The translations under genes were made by a program, and so were the position numbers. Below, one piece after another: positions 27,477 through 36,227 of a stretch of 64,000 nucleotides of DNA; the stretch's first letter is position 1; each line of letters begins with the position of its first letter. The notes below the pieces were generated by a model that searched no databases, was not told the origin of the DNA, and was given only the letters and a program-made list of their open reading frames with translations. The stretch is from Flavobacterium restrictum (GTDB lineage: Bacteria; Bacteroidota; Bacteroidia; Flavobacteriales; Flavobacteriaceae), in contig NZ_VJZT01000005.1 in NCBI RefSeq assembly GCF_007097245.1, positions 124,001-188,000 on the forward strand, given 5' to 3'.

Positions 27477-30215
27477 TTAGAAGTTGTAACGCAAATTAAA
27501 GTTCCATGTTCTTCCAAAACCAAAGAATACTTGGTTCGTTGTAGCAATTCCTTTGTAAGTTGGCGTTGCAGGATTATCGGATGTAAAAATGTTTGTTTTA
27601 GATTCAGCAATGTACGTTTCGTCAAAAACATTATTCACATTCAATCTAAAGTTTACTGATTTGTCTTTGTTTTTACCCACAAGCATTTTGTACGTAAATC
27701 CAGCATCTACTAATCCGTATGAAGGCAATTGTAAAGAACCATTGTTCACTTCAGTTTTGAAGTTTGTTGGAGAGATTGCAGCATATACTTTGTCATTGTA
27801 GTTGTAATTTGCATCTACAGTTACTCTGGTTAGCACTTCGTATGAAGCACCTATCGAAGCTGTTAATTGTGCAGCATCACCCACTTTTACTTTGTCTAAA
27901 TACAATGGTAATGAAGTTCCTCCACCTACTGGATTGTTGGATACGTCAAATCTACTGCTACTTGCTTTCCCTTTGTATTCCCAGTTTCCTAATGAGAACA
28001 TACCATTCACTTTGAGTTTATCGGTAATTTTAGCATTTGCCTCTACTTCTAGACCTGAATGTGCTTCTTTGATACCAGAGAAATTGTAATATCCTTGTGG
28101 ATTGTTAACATCAGCATCAGCTAAAGTTTGAAATCTATCTTTCCATTCCGTATGGTACAAGTTTACGTTTGCGGTAAGGATTTTAGAACGAAAACCGTAA
28201 CCAACTTCAAGACCCATGATTTTTTCATTAACTACGTTGTCATTCACAACGGATCTATTGTTTGGATAAACTGAACCAAAAGCTGGTTGTTTAGAGTACA
28301 TTCCTGCATTTATAAATACATTGTTTTGCTCGTTGATGTTGTAATTCAAACCTGCTTTAGCGTTACCACCAAGAATGTTTTTGAAGTCACTTTTGGCAAG
28401 TGGATCTGTAGTCAAATAATTAAAACGATCTACACGTTTAAATCCTTGTTGAGAAATAGCACCTTGAATGAAGGCTGTCAAATTATTTTTAGAATATTCT
28501 AACTGTGTAAAAGCACCGTACCAATTTACAATTCCATCATAATCAAATCCTACTTTTTGAGCAATAGCAGCACTTGCGAATGGGTTAAGCGATGGGTCAG
28601 ATGGATAGGTTTCAGTCAAAACTCTATTTGGATCGTTTACATTTGTTTTGTCTCCAAAAGCAGTTGCTCCTAGTAAGTTACTAATACCTTGGTAATGAAT
28701 TCCTTTATAAGTTCTAGCATCAAGACCAAAATCCAATGTGAATTCTTCGTTTAATTTTTTGTTCAAATTGATAACAGCGCCATACCAATCGTGTGAATTG
28801 TAAGAGTTGACTCTTGAAATTCCAGAATTTGTATTACCTGAACCAGTGCTTGTAGTATTCAAATACTCCCCGTTTACTTGCGTTCTTGTGCTTGGTACCC
28901 CGTTAATCAAAACGGTTTGTCCAGCATTGTAAGCCGCAATTTTATCATAATCAACTAAACCACTTGCAGTTCTAAAGGTAGCGTTCAAATAGTTAAAACC
29001 TTTAATTCCTCCAATTCCTGAAGCGCCACCACCACGACCCCAAGAACCGTAAAGTACTGTAGACAATTTAGTAGTTTCGTTTATTTTATAATCCCAGTTG
29101 AAGGATGCTACTGGTTTGTGATAAAAATTTCTTCTCATTCCAAAAGCTTCTCCGTTCAAATACCCATTATCCGAGTTGTAACGGGTGTTTGGTTCCCCAT
29201 TTTGACCGTAATTTTGGTACGTTGCAATAGTAATTGCAGATGATCTTTGGTTGTGCCATTGTGGAGCACCTGTGAATGTAAATTGAAAATCATGTTTGTC
29301 ATTAAGTTTGTACCCCAATGCAATATAATAATTTTTACCTTCAAATTTTGTTCCGTCAATGTAGCCATCTCCACTTGTAGAACTCAATAAAATAGAAGCC
29401 GAAAGACCGTTTTTCATAAGTCCAGTGTTGTAGGAACCTTGTACTTTTAAATAATCGGCATTACCAAAACCTGATGAAAAAGCACCGCCTTCTTTCATGT
29501 CTGATGATTTTGTCAACACATTGATGGTACCTCCTACAGAGGCAATAGCCAATTTAGAAGATCCCAAACCTCTTTGAACCTGCATTGCTGATGTCACATC
29601 CGACAATCCAGCCCAGTTACTCCAGTAGACAGCACTGTTTTCCATGTCATTTACAGGAACACCGTTGATCATTACAGCAATGTTTTTTTGATCAAAACCA
29701 CGTATGTTGATTCTTGAGTCCCCAAAACCACCACCTGCTTTGGTAGCATATACGGATGGCGTGTTTTTTAAAATTTCTGGAAATTCTTGTGTTCCTAATT
29801 TTTCTTGAATTTCTGCTGCTTTGATAGTAGAAACAGCAACAGGCGTTTTTCTGTCTTTAGCAATGTCAATGATGCTGCTTTTGACTACAATTTCATCCAA
29901 TTGATTTGAATTCGATTGCAATACGATAGTTCCTAAATTTAAAGTACTACCATTTGTAACCGAAAATTTAATAGTTTTAGTTTCAAAACCTAAAAATGAG
30001 ATAATCAATTCTCCTGTGTTTGCCGTGCTGTTGATAGTGAACTTTCCATCAAAATCAGCGGTTGCTCCAGTAGATGATCCTTTTATAGCAACATTTGCCC
30101 CTGGTAAAGAACCTTGATTGTCAGTAATAGTTCCACTGATTTTTCCTTGAGAAAAAGCTGTTGTAACTACCAAAAATAATAATCCATTGAGTAACCAATT
30201 TTTCATTGTCTTCAT
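27477..30215 (-). CDS. TonB-dependent outer-membrane receptor
   Basis: The 912-residue protein has a signal peptide (cleavage after TAFS), a carboxypeptidase-regulatory-like domain at about residues 24-110 (KISGTITDNQGSLPGANVAIKG), a plug (INIRGFDQKNIAVMINGVPVNDMEN near residue 168) and a barrel ending NFNLRYNF. The plug is of the iron-complex receptor type (CirA/FecA-like). No partner gene adjoins it, and no regulator or SusD is present, so the cargo is unknown. Confidence 0.9.
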   Translation of the reverse strand: MKTMKNWLLNGLLFLVVTTAFSQGKISGTITDNQGSLPGANVAIKGSSTGATADFDGKFTINSTANTGELIISFLGFETKTIKFSVTNGSTLNLGTIVLQSNSNQLDEIVVKSSIIDIAKDRKTPVAVSTIKAAEIQEKLGTQEFPEILKNTPSVYATKAGGGFGDSRINIRGFDQKNIAVMINGVPVNDMENSAVYWSNWAGLSDVTSAMQVQRGLGSSKLAIASVGGTINVLTKSSDMKEGGAFSSGFGNADYLKVQGSYNTGLMKNGLSASILLSSTSGDGYIDGTKFEGKNYYIALGYKLNDKHDFQFTFTGAPQWHNQRSSAITIATYQNYGQNGEPNTRYNSDNGYLNGEAFGMRRNFYHKPVASFNWDYKINETTKLSTVLYGSWGRGGGASGIGGIKGFNYLNATFRTASGLVDYDKIAAYNAGQTVLINGVPSTRTQVNGEYLNTTSTGSGNTNSGISRVNSYNSHDWYGAVINLNKKLNEEFTLDFGLDARTYKGIHYQGISNLLGATAFGDKTNVNDPNRVLTETYPSDPSLNPFASAAIAQKVGFDYDGIVNWYGAFTQLEYSKNNLTAFIQGAISQQGFKRVDRFNYLTTDPLAKSDFKNILGGNAKAGLNYNINEQNNVFINAGMYSKQPAFGSVYPNNRSVVNDNVVNEKIMGLEVGYGFRSKILTANVNLYHTEWKDRFQTLADADVNNPQGYYNFSGIKEAHSGLEVEANAKITDKLKVNGMFSLGNWEYKGKASSSRFDVSNNPVGGGTSLPLYLDKVKVGDAAQLTASIGASYEVLTRVTVDANYNYNDKVYAAISPTNFKTEVNNGSLQLPSYGLVDAGFTYKMLVGKNKDKSVNFRLNVNNVFDETYIAESKTNIFTSDNPATPTYKGIATTNQVFFGFGRTWNFNLRYNF

Positions 30216-30473
30216 TGTTGTTTAGTTTGTTAATTTTTGGCAAAATTCTAACATTTAAGACGCAATTATGTTAAGGAAGTGTTAAGAATAAAGTATTAGA
30301 AACCCTCTTTTTTATTTAAAATGAGTTCTATACTTTTTGTGTTAAATTAAATTAAAACTGTTGTTTTTATTTGGTTTTTATTATCAAAAACGCATAATTA
30401 TAACAATTTGTCAACATGTTAATTTTTTGTTAAAAACAAAATAACAATTGAAAGTGAGTTACTTGAATTAAAA
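30216..30473. other. Upstream region of the TonB receptor gene
   Basis: AT-rich spacer between the TonB receptor start and the pgi terminator. On the minus strand TTAGAATTTTGCC about 35 bases upstream of the receptor ATG resembles a -7 box but has two extra bases. I see no ORF, repeat or clear operator. Confidence 0.35.
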
Positions 30474-30501
30474 AAGCCTTGATTCCAAAAAATCAAGGCT
30501 T
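30474..30501 (-). terminator. Terminator of pgi
   Basis: AAGCCTTGATT pairs perfectly with AATCAAGGCTT; read on the minus strand it is followed by a T run and lies 27 bases after the pgi stop codon. Confidence 0.88.
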
Positions 30502-30527
30502 GTAGTAGTTGTATTAATAGTAAATGA

Positions 30528-32171
30528 CTATTTATTAGTCAAAAAATGATTCAGTAAAAAAGAAGTAGAACTATCGTGGTTTTGTATCGTTTTAGAATTA
30601 ATCTCTTCCAAAATAGAATTTGCCAATTGTTTGCCTAATTCTACTCCCCATTGGTCAAAACTAAAAATATTCCAAATGATACCTTGTACGAATATTTTGT
30701 GCTCGTACATGGCTATTAATGACCCTAATGATTTAGGTGTTAATTGCTCAATAAGGATAGTATTGGTTGGTTTATTTCCTGCAAAAACTTTAAACGGCAG
30801 TAAAAAAGCGGCTTTATCAGCAGGAAGTCCTTGTTTGTCAAATTCGGCTTGTACTTGCGCTTCGGATTTTCCGTGCATTAAGGCTTCGGTTTGTGCAAAA
30901 AAGTTAGACATCAATTTGTCATGATGATCTTCATCGCCATACAATGGTTTTACAAACCCAATGAAATCAGCAGGAATTACTTTGGTTCCTTGATGTATTA
31001 ATTGAAAAAAGGCGTGTTGTGAGTTGGTTCCTGGCTCTCCCCAAATGATGGTTCCCGTTTGGTAATCTACTGGTTTTCCGTCACGACCTACGCTTTTTCC
31101 GTTACTTTCCATAGTGCCTTGTTGCAAATAAGGAGCTAATTTTTGTAAATATTGGGTGTAAGGAATCAAGGCTTCACTTTCGGCACCAAAGAAATTATTG
31201 TACCAAACGCTCAATAAAGCTAGGATAACGGGAATGTTTTGGTCAAAAGGCGTAGTTTTAAAATGGTCATCCATTTCATTTGCACCACTTAATAAGGCAT
31301 CGTAGTTTTCAAAACCAACAGCCAAACTAATCGAAAGTCCTACAGCGCTCCAAAGCGAAAATCGTCCTCCAACCCAATCCCACATTGGGAATACATTGTC
31401 AGGGTTGATTCCAAACTCGGTTACTTTTTGCATATTAGTGGAAACGGCAACAAAATGGTGGGCGACATCAGCTTGTGTAGCGGTTTGCAAAAACCATTTT
31501 CTGATTGTTTCCGAGTTGGTTAAGGTCTCTTGTGTGGTAAATGTTTTGGAAACAATGACAAAAAGTGTTGTTTCAGGATTTAATTTTTTTATGATCTCGT
31601 GAACGTGATCGCCATCTACATTGGACACAAAATGAACTTTCAAATGGTTTTTGTAAAACTGCAATGCTTCTACTGCCATTGCAGGGCCTAAATCCGAACC
31701 TCCAATGCCAATATTTACGATATCCGTAAACGGTTTTCCAGTATATCCTTTGCGTTCTCCCAAGGTAATTTCGTTTGTAAATGCTTTTATTTTGGCTTTT
31801 ACCTCATAAATTTCAGGAACTACATTGATGCCGTCAACATGTATAACGGCTGTTTCTTTGGCTCTCAAAGCGGTATGAAGAACGGCTCTGTTTTCGGTTT
31901 GATTGATTAATGCGCCATCAAAATAATCGGCAATAGCGGTTTTCAAGCCTACTTCATTGGCCAATTCCAATAACAGTTCTATGGTTTCTTGGTTGATTCT
32001 ATTTTTAGAATAATCCAAAAGAAAGTCATTCCATTTCAAATTAAATTGAGCTGTTCTTGCAGCATCAGCTTGAAATAAATCAAGCATTGTTACCGCTTGC
32101 AATTGGTTATAATGTGCTTGTAATTTACTCCAAGATGCAGTTTTTGTTGGGTTTGTTGTATGTAAAGCCAT
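30528..32171 (-). CDS. pgi: Glucose-6-phosphate isomerase
   Basis: Pgi interconverts glucose-6-phosphate and fructose-6-phosphate in glycolysis and gluconeogenesis. The 547-residue protein contains both family signatures: [17 protein letters not shown] near residue 264 and the C-terminal [13 protein letters not shown] near residue 502, plus [12 protein letters not shown] near residue 208. The length is that of the E. coli type. It is a single-gene unit with its own -7 box and terminator. Confidence 0.98.
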   Translation of the reverse strand: MALHTTNPTKTASWSKLQAHYNQLQAVTMLDLFQADAARTAQFNLKWNDFLLDYSKNRINQETIELLLELANEVGLKTAIADYFDGALINQTENRAVLHTALRAKETAVIHVDGINVVPEIYEVKAKIKAFTNEITLGERKGYTGKPFTDIVNIGIGGSDLGPAMAVEALQFYKNHLKVHFVSNVDGDHVHEIIKKLNPETTLFVIVSKTFTTQETLTNSETIRKWFLQTATQADVAHHFVAVSTNMQKVTEFGINPDNVFPMWDWVGGRFSLWSAVGLSISLAVGFENYDALLSGANEMDDHFKTTPFDQNIPVILALLSVWYNNFFGAESEALIPYTQYLQKLAPYLQQGTMESNGKSVGRDGKPVDYQTGTIIWGEPGTNSQHAFFQLIHQGTKVIPADFIGFVKPLYGDEDHHDKLMSNFFAQTEALMHGKSEAQVQAEFDKQGLPADKAAFLLPFKVFAGNKPTNTILIEQLTPKSLGSLIAMYEHKIFVQGIIWNIFSFDQWGVELGKQLANSILEEINSKTIQNHDSSTSFLLNHFLTNK

Positions 32172-32206
32172 AGTATAAAGTACTTTTTTTGTAATGAAAA
32201 TTTTTG

Positions 32207-32214
32207 CAAATTTA
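32207..32214 (-). promoter_or_regulatory. pgi promoter (-7 box)
   Basis: TAAATTTG on the minus strand fits TAnnTTTG, 36 bases before the pgi ATG. Confidence 0.5.
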
Positions 32215-32327
32215 TGAAATATACTTTGATTAGCATAAAGGGCAACCGTTATATCACAATTTTTTAAAATAGTCCTACAAAATTAGTTTTGAAAGTAACT
32301 GCCTTGTTTTAAAAGCATAACGGCTGT

Positions 32328-33596
32328 TTATAAGTTTGCCACGCTGTCTAGTTCCCATTTGAGTGGGGTAATTATTTTTATAAAACGGTCTTTATTTTTG
32401 CCACTCATGGGTTCTCCGTTAGGCAATTTTAGTCGCAGCGCATCGACTTGTACGCCGTTTTTCCAAAAGCGGTAACACACATGCGGGCCAGTTGCCAGAC
32501 CAGTACTTCCTACCAGACCAATGGTTTGTCCTTGTGTAACTTGTTGTCCTCGACGTACTAATATCCTCGACATGTGTAAATATTGTGTCGAGTAAGTACT
32601 GTTGTGTTTTACTTTGACAAAATTTCCATTTCCCGCCGTAAAGCCCGTTTGTTCTACAACTCCCGCTGCTGTTGTTGATATTGGCGTGCCATAAGGAGCG
32701 GCATAATCCGTGCCTTTATGGGCTTTCCAGATTTGCTGCACGGGATGAAATCTATTGGTCGAAAAGTGAGAGGTAATTCGGCTGAACTTTATGGGCGTTT
32801 TCAGGAAGAAATTTTTGAGTGTTTTGCCTTCCTCGTCATAGTATTCGGTTTTATCTGAATTTGGGTTTTGAGCAAATGGAAAAGCATAGATTATTTTCCC
32901 TTTGTATTCAAAAAAAGAAGCTTCTAGGCTGTCTACACCATCGTAAATGGAATCATTAATATACCTTTCGGTAAAGGTAATGGCAAAACGGTCGCCTCTT
33001 TTTAATTTAAAAAAATCGATAGACCACGCATAAATTTTCGATATTTTATTGGCCAAAGCGCCTTCAACTTTAGCACTTTCTAATGTTTCCGAAAGCGATC
33101 CTTTTAAAACACCACCAATGGTTCTTCGTTTAAGTGTAATGGGTTTTGTTTTTTTGTATGCCACAACTGCGGTATCTCTAAAATCGATGACATAATACGA
33201 CAAAGCATCTGGTTGGTAAATAAAAACTTGAAGGGCATTGGTTTTATTTTTGGAGCGTAAGAGCGTATATGGTTTCTGGTTTCTAATGGTTCTCACATCA
33301 AAGGAATCCTTGATTTTGGCTACGATATCAAATATTTTTAGGTCGCCAATATTTTGTTTTTGAACAATACTGCCAAAGGTGTCACCACTTTTTATGGTAT
33401 CGTGTACGACATTAAAATTGGCATATTTGAAACCAAAATCCTCTTTTTTGGGAATTGGTTTGTTGTTTTCAAGGGTGTAAGTAGCTTCTTTTTTTGTGCA
33501 AGAAAAAAGGACTGCTAGTAGCATAAGTAGTAATAAACGCTTCAAGATATTTGGGGTATTTGAATTCAAATTAATTTTCGGTTCCCCAATTGGCAA
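32328..33596 (-). CDS. M23-family peptidase lipoprotein with a modified zinc motif
   Basis: The protein has a lipobox (LLLLMLLAVLFSC) and a LysM-like/OapA-type middle region. A C-terminal LytM (M23) domain starts near residue 290, with HKGTDYAAPYGTPI supplying the first zinc His and Asp and TQYLHMSRI supplying another His. The final motif, normally HxH in GPHLHYE, reads GPHVCYRF, so the third zinc ligand is Cys. Predicted role: periplasmic peptidoglycan endopeptidase or activator. The start is uncertain: ATG at 33596 overlaps kynA by 26 bp and precedes the signal peptide by 17 residues; TTG at 33545 or ATG at 33524 would begin at the signal peptide. Confidence 0.85.
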   Translation of the reverse strand: MPIGEPKINLNSNTPNILKRLLLLMLLAVLFSCTKKEATYTLENNKPIPKKEDFGFKYANFNVVHDTIKSGDTFGSIVQKQNIGDLKIFDIVAKIKDSFDVRTIRNQKPYTLLRSKNKTNALQVFIYQPDALSYYVIDFRDTAVVAYKKTKPITLKRRTIGGVLKGSLSETLESAKVEGALANKISKIYAWSIDFFKLKRGDRFAITFTERYINDSIYDGVDSLEASFFEYKGKIIYAFPFAQNPNSDKTEYYDEEGKTLKNFFLKTPIKFSRITSHFSTNRFHPVQQIWKAHKGTDYAAPYGTPISTTAAGVVEQTGFTAGNGNFVKVKHNSTYSTQYLHMSRILVRRGQQVTQGQTIGLVGSTGLATGPHVCYRFWKNGVQVDALRLKLPNGEPMSGKNKDRFIKIITPLKWELDSVANL

Positions 33597-34506
33597 GTTC
33601 TTCTACAGACCATAATTCAGGAAAAAAGATTCTTCGTTGGTATTTTGGGTGCATGTATTTTTTCCAATCGCTCCCTCCTGTGGCTTCGCCATTTCCTTTT
33701 CCGCTTTGTTCAATGTATTTTTTAGCGGTATTGAGGTGTTGTAGCACCCAGGTAATGTTCACGGTATGGTCGTAATGGCGCATTGCTGCAATTAATGCGG
33801 GGTTTTTTTGATCCAATTCAGGTAATTGTTGGAATTTTTGCCAAAGATTTATGGTATTGTATTCCTGCATTTGGCTCAAAAATGTATTTTTATATTTGCG
33901 TTCAAATTCCAGCAGCAAATAGGATTTTTCCCCTGTAATAGGGTCTTTTCCTGCGGCTTGCCAGTACAAATTTTCAAAAGCATGTTCTAACGGAGTTGCT
34001 CTATTAATGGTTGCTCGATAGCGGGCATCGATGAGGTTTATCAAATCGGTGGAGGCAAATTCTATCAGTCGGTATTGGGCACTTTGAAAACCGCTTGCTG
34101 GGGTAAGTGTATTGCGAAATTTCATGTATTGTTCTACTTCCATTCCGTTGCCCATGATGTCAAAGGAAGTGGTTAACATGTCAAAATAACGGCTAATTCG
34201 CTGGAGTCTTTCGACAAAAAAAACAGTTGTAATATCTTGGCAATAGGAAATTTGCTGCATTTCCCACAAAATCATTTTAAAAATCAATTCGTTGACTTGA
34301 TGGTACATAATAAAAACCATTTCGTCTGGTAATGTAGTTCTTTGAATTTGAAGGTTTAATAAGGCATCGGTTTGAATGTAATCCCAATAGGTAATGGGTT
34401 TTGACCACAATAATCCTTCGAGTTGTGTTTCGGTTTTTTGATGTATGCCTTGGTATTTAAGATCAATTTGTTTTAATATTGATGCTTCCTTCTCGTTAAT
34501 GGTCAT
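33571..34506 (-). CDS. kynA: Tryptophan 2,3-dioxygenase
   Basis: This haem enzyme opens the indole ring of tryptophan to give N-formylkynurenine, the first step of the kynurenine route. The 311-residue protein has the family motifs YWDYIQTDALLNLQ near residue 39, FIMYHQVNELIFKMILWE near residue 65 (substrate-side histidine) and KGNGEATGGSDWKKYMHP near residue 272. Other kynurenine genes are not here. It overlaps the DUF3108 gene by four bases (ATGA) and the M23 gene on the other side, so all three are one transcript. Confidence 0.96.
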   Translation of the reverse strand: MTINEKEASILKQIDLKYQGIHQKTETQLEGLLWSKPITYWDYIQTDALLNLQIQRTTLPDEMVFIMYHQVNELIFKMILWEMQQISYCQDITTVFFVERLQRISRYFDMLTTSFDIMGNGMEVEQYMKFRNTLTPASGFQSAQYRLIEFASTDLINLIDARYRATINRATPLEHAFENLYWQAAGKDPITGEKSYLLLEFERKYKNTFLSQMQEYNTINLWQKFQQLPELDQKNPALIAAMRHYDHTVNITWVLQHLNTAKKYIEQSGKGNGEATGGSDWKKYMHPKYQRRIFFPELWSVEELANWGTEN

Positions 34507-35276
34507 TTCGATTTTACTTTAAATGGATTTTTTAATCCTTTGAATGCGTCCAAATCAGCTTTGATAGCACCTACAGCAAGATCCGCTTTTATCCGAACGG
34601 GTAGTTTATTATCATCGTTTGATATCCAAACGGTTACGCTTTCTTGTTCTTTGAAAACGCGCCCTGATTGTACCAATGGTTTGAATACCATTGTTGAAAT
34701 CACGCCAAATTTAGTGGTAATATCTTCACGACCTATAAATTTTAACTTAAACTTTGTGGTTTCATCGTCAAAAAACATATCGATTGCAATGGCTTCTCCT
34801 GGCTTTAACTTGTCTATATTAGGGTGGTTTCTCAAATAATAAAACGATGACATAATGTCTTGCGTATTTTTAGGAATAGCAACGGTTAATTCCTTATTGT
34901 GCTTGTAATCTTTTACGAGTACCTTGTCCGTATTTTGATTAAAAAAACCTTCCTGATCCTTGGTGTAGCCGCCTTCATTGATTTTTCGAACAAATTGATA
35001 GGGTTCATTGGTAACTTTATCAATGTAACTTTCGTATAAATCATCGACTCTAAAAAAGAAACGCGACATGCCTGTAGTGTAGCCTTTGCCTATTACGTGA
35101 AATACTTTTTTGTTGTTTATGGTGGCGTCTTTTACCTCGAGAGTGGCATAGCCGGCGTTTACAAATCCGTAATGAATCCTGAATTTAAACCATTCGCCCG
35201 CCTCATACGCTGGCGTATTTTGGGTGTCAAAACTAACCGTTAGGACAAATAGAAGGAGTAGAACAATTTTTTTCAT
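34503..35276 (-). CDS. DUF3108 family exported protein
   Basis: The 257-residue protein has a signal peptide (cleavage near VSFDT) and a periplasmic domain matching DUF3108 (FKFRIHYGFVNAGYATLEVKD near residue 30, then VWISNDDNKLPVRIKADL near residue 222). Family members are predicted envelope proteins with no settled activity. It is the first gene of an operon with kynA and the M23 peptidase, and begins 55 bases after a probable terminator of the small RNA or leader. Confidence 0.82.
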   Translation of the reverse strand: MKKIVLLLLFVLTVSFDTQNTPAYEAGEWFKFRIHYGFVNAGYATLEVKDATINNKKVFHVIGKGYTTGMSRFFFRVDDLYESYIDKVTNEPYQFVRKINEGGYTKDQEGFFNQNTDKVLVKDYKHNKELTVAIPKNTQDIMSSFYYLRNHPNIDKLKPGEAIAIDMFFDDETTKFKLKFIGREDITTKFGVISTMVFKPLVQSGRVFKEQESVTVWISNDDNKLPVRIKADLAVGAIKADLDAFKGLKNPFKVKSK

Positions 35277-35331
35277 TAGAAGAATGTGCTATTTATAGGC
35301 TCTAAAGGCAAATTTCATTCCAAATGTATTA

Positions 35332-35448
35332 AAACAAAAAAACCCAGTCAAATAATGACCGAGTTTTTATGCTATTAACTAACCAAAAAACTATAAACTA
35401 TGAAATTTATATCAAATAAGGAAGGAAACCACCCCTTCCATTTTTGTG
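35332..35448 (-). ncRNA. Candidate small RNA or 5' leader with attenuator, about 117 nt
   Basis: On the minus strand a -7 box (TAACTTTG at 35453-35460) is followed by a 5' hairpin, GGAAGG with CCTTCC around eight bases (35420-35439), an unstructured AU-rich stretch, and a terminator (35338-35368) with a T run. The unit contains only a nine-codon ORF. It ends about 55 bases before the DUF3108-kynA-M23 operon, so it is either an independent small RNA or that operon's leader. I cannot match it to a named RNA family from memory. Confidence 0.6.
35338..35368 (-). terminator. Strand-specific terminator of the candidate small RNA
   Basis: On the minus strand AAAAACTCGGTCA pairs with TGACTGGGTTTTT over 13 continuous positions around the loop TTATT. 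Two pairs are G-U, so the stem is unbroken only as minus-strand RNA. It ends in a T run. Confidence 0.8.
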
Positions 35449-35452
35449 AGTG

Positions 35453-35460
35453 CAAAGTTA
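35453..35460 (-). promoter_or_regulatory. -7 box for the candidate small RNA
   Basis: TAACTTTG on the minus strand fits TAnnTTTG exactly and is followed by GC, as many strong flavobacterial promoters are. No TTG is seen at the expected 19-base distance upstream. Confidence 0.55.
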
Positions 35461-35773
35461 GATAACAAAACAACACTTTTAGTACTAAAAATAGAGTTTA
35501 ACAGAACATTTGCTATTTTAAGAGTTCCTTGTGAGTTATTTTTTTTGATACTGTAAAAAAAACCACTTTTTATACAATTCCTCGCAATGCTTTTTTTGGC
35601 AAATGAATTTGGACGATGGTAAAAAGTAGCTTACACTCTTTGATTTTGTAATTGCCAGTTGGATTTTATGGAAATGGAAACCGTTTTTTGTACAAGTAAG
35701 CGCCTTTTAGCAGGAAGTTCGCTTTTAAAACAATTGTAAATAAAAAAAGAAAACACACCACTGATTGCTTCAC

Positions 35774-35927
35774 GTGTTCGCTATCAATGTCATTAAGATA
35801 AGGAATTAATTATAAAATTAGCACGCAGATTTAGCCGATTCGGCAGATTTTTTCCTCTTTTTTCTGCGTAAATCTGCGTGAAAATAAAAAGAGCAATTTC
35901 TTAACTTAATGACATTGTGTTCGCTAT
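35774..35927. mobile_element. MITE-like element 1 with 11-bp target-site duplication
   Basis: The terminal inverted repeats are AATGTCATTAAGATAAGG on the left (from 35786) and TTAACTTAATGACATT on the right (ending 35916). Further inside, CACGCAGATTTA (near 35822) and TAAATCTGCGTG (near 35870) are also inverted copies. The 11-bp sequence GTGTTCGCTAT flanks the element directly at 35774-35784 and 35917-35927. The 132-bp core has no ORF, as in non-autonomous miniature transposable elements. Confidence 0.8.
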
Positions 35928-35945
35928 AGCTCGGGTCACAGATTT

Positions 35946-36122
35946 AAAATCTAGTAACTATTCAGGCTAAAACAGAAAAAATTAAAGTAACCACAAATTT
36001 AACAAATTAACACAAATTTGATTGTCTATAAAATTAGATAAACGTCAAAAAAGTCATGAATTTGTGTTAATTTGCGAAATTTGCGGTTAAACTTTTAATA
36101 GGCTGAATAGTTACAAAATCTA
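35946..36122. mobile_element. MITE-like element 2 with 8-bp target-site duplication
   Basis: The 161-bp core (35954-36114) begins GTAACTATTCAG and ends CTGAATAGTTAC, with the inverted similarity continuing about 60 bp inward (CAAATTAACACAAATT on both arms). The 8-bp sequence AAAATCTA abuts both ends, at 35946-35953 and 36115-36122. No coding capacity. The TIR sequence differs from element 1, so the two belong to different families. Confidence 0.85.
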
Positions 36123-36227
36123 AATAATGCTGTTTGATTGCACAAATTCAAAAATCAGTGTCAATTTCATTCCTTTTAAGTTATTGAAATCTGTGGCAAT
36201 CTTTTTAAAAGCGAACGACCTGGCTTT

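Larger units (their letters stand above)
35711..36222. repeat. Outer inverted repeat enclosing two smaller elements
   Basis: GTTCGCTTTTAAAA at 35717-35730 has its exact reverse complement at 36203-36216. With outward (CAGG) and inward (ATTG) extensions the arms cover 35711-35736 and 36197-36222 with 22 of 26 positions matching. Inside, TCACAGATTT (near 35936) and AAATCTGTG (near 36187) are a further inverted pair. The two elements described separately lie within it, so this is the oldest layer of a nest. Confidence 0.65.

Noticed and set aside
35400..35465. A plus-strand 21-codon ORF (starting MKFISNKEG)
   Set aside because: It is the complement of the minus-strand small-RNA candidate, which has a better -7 box and a strand-specific terminator; no promoter or coding bias supports the plus-strand ORF.
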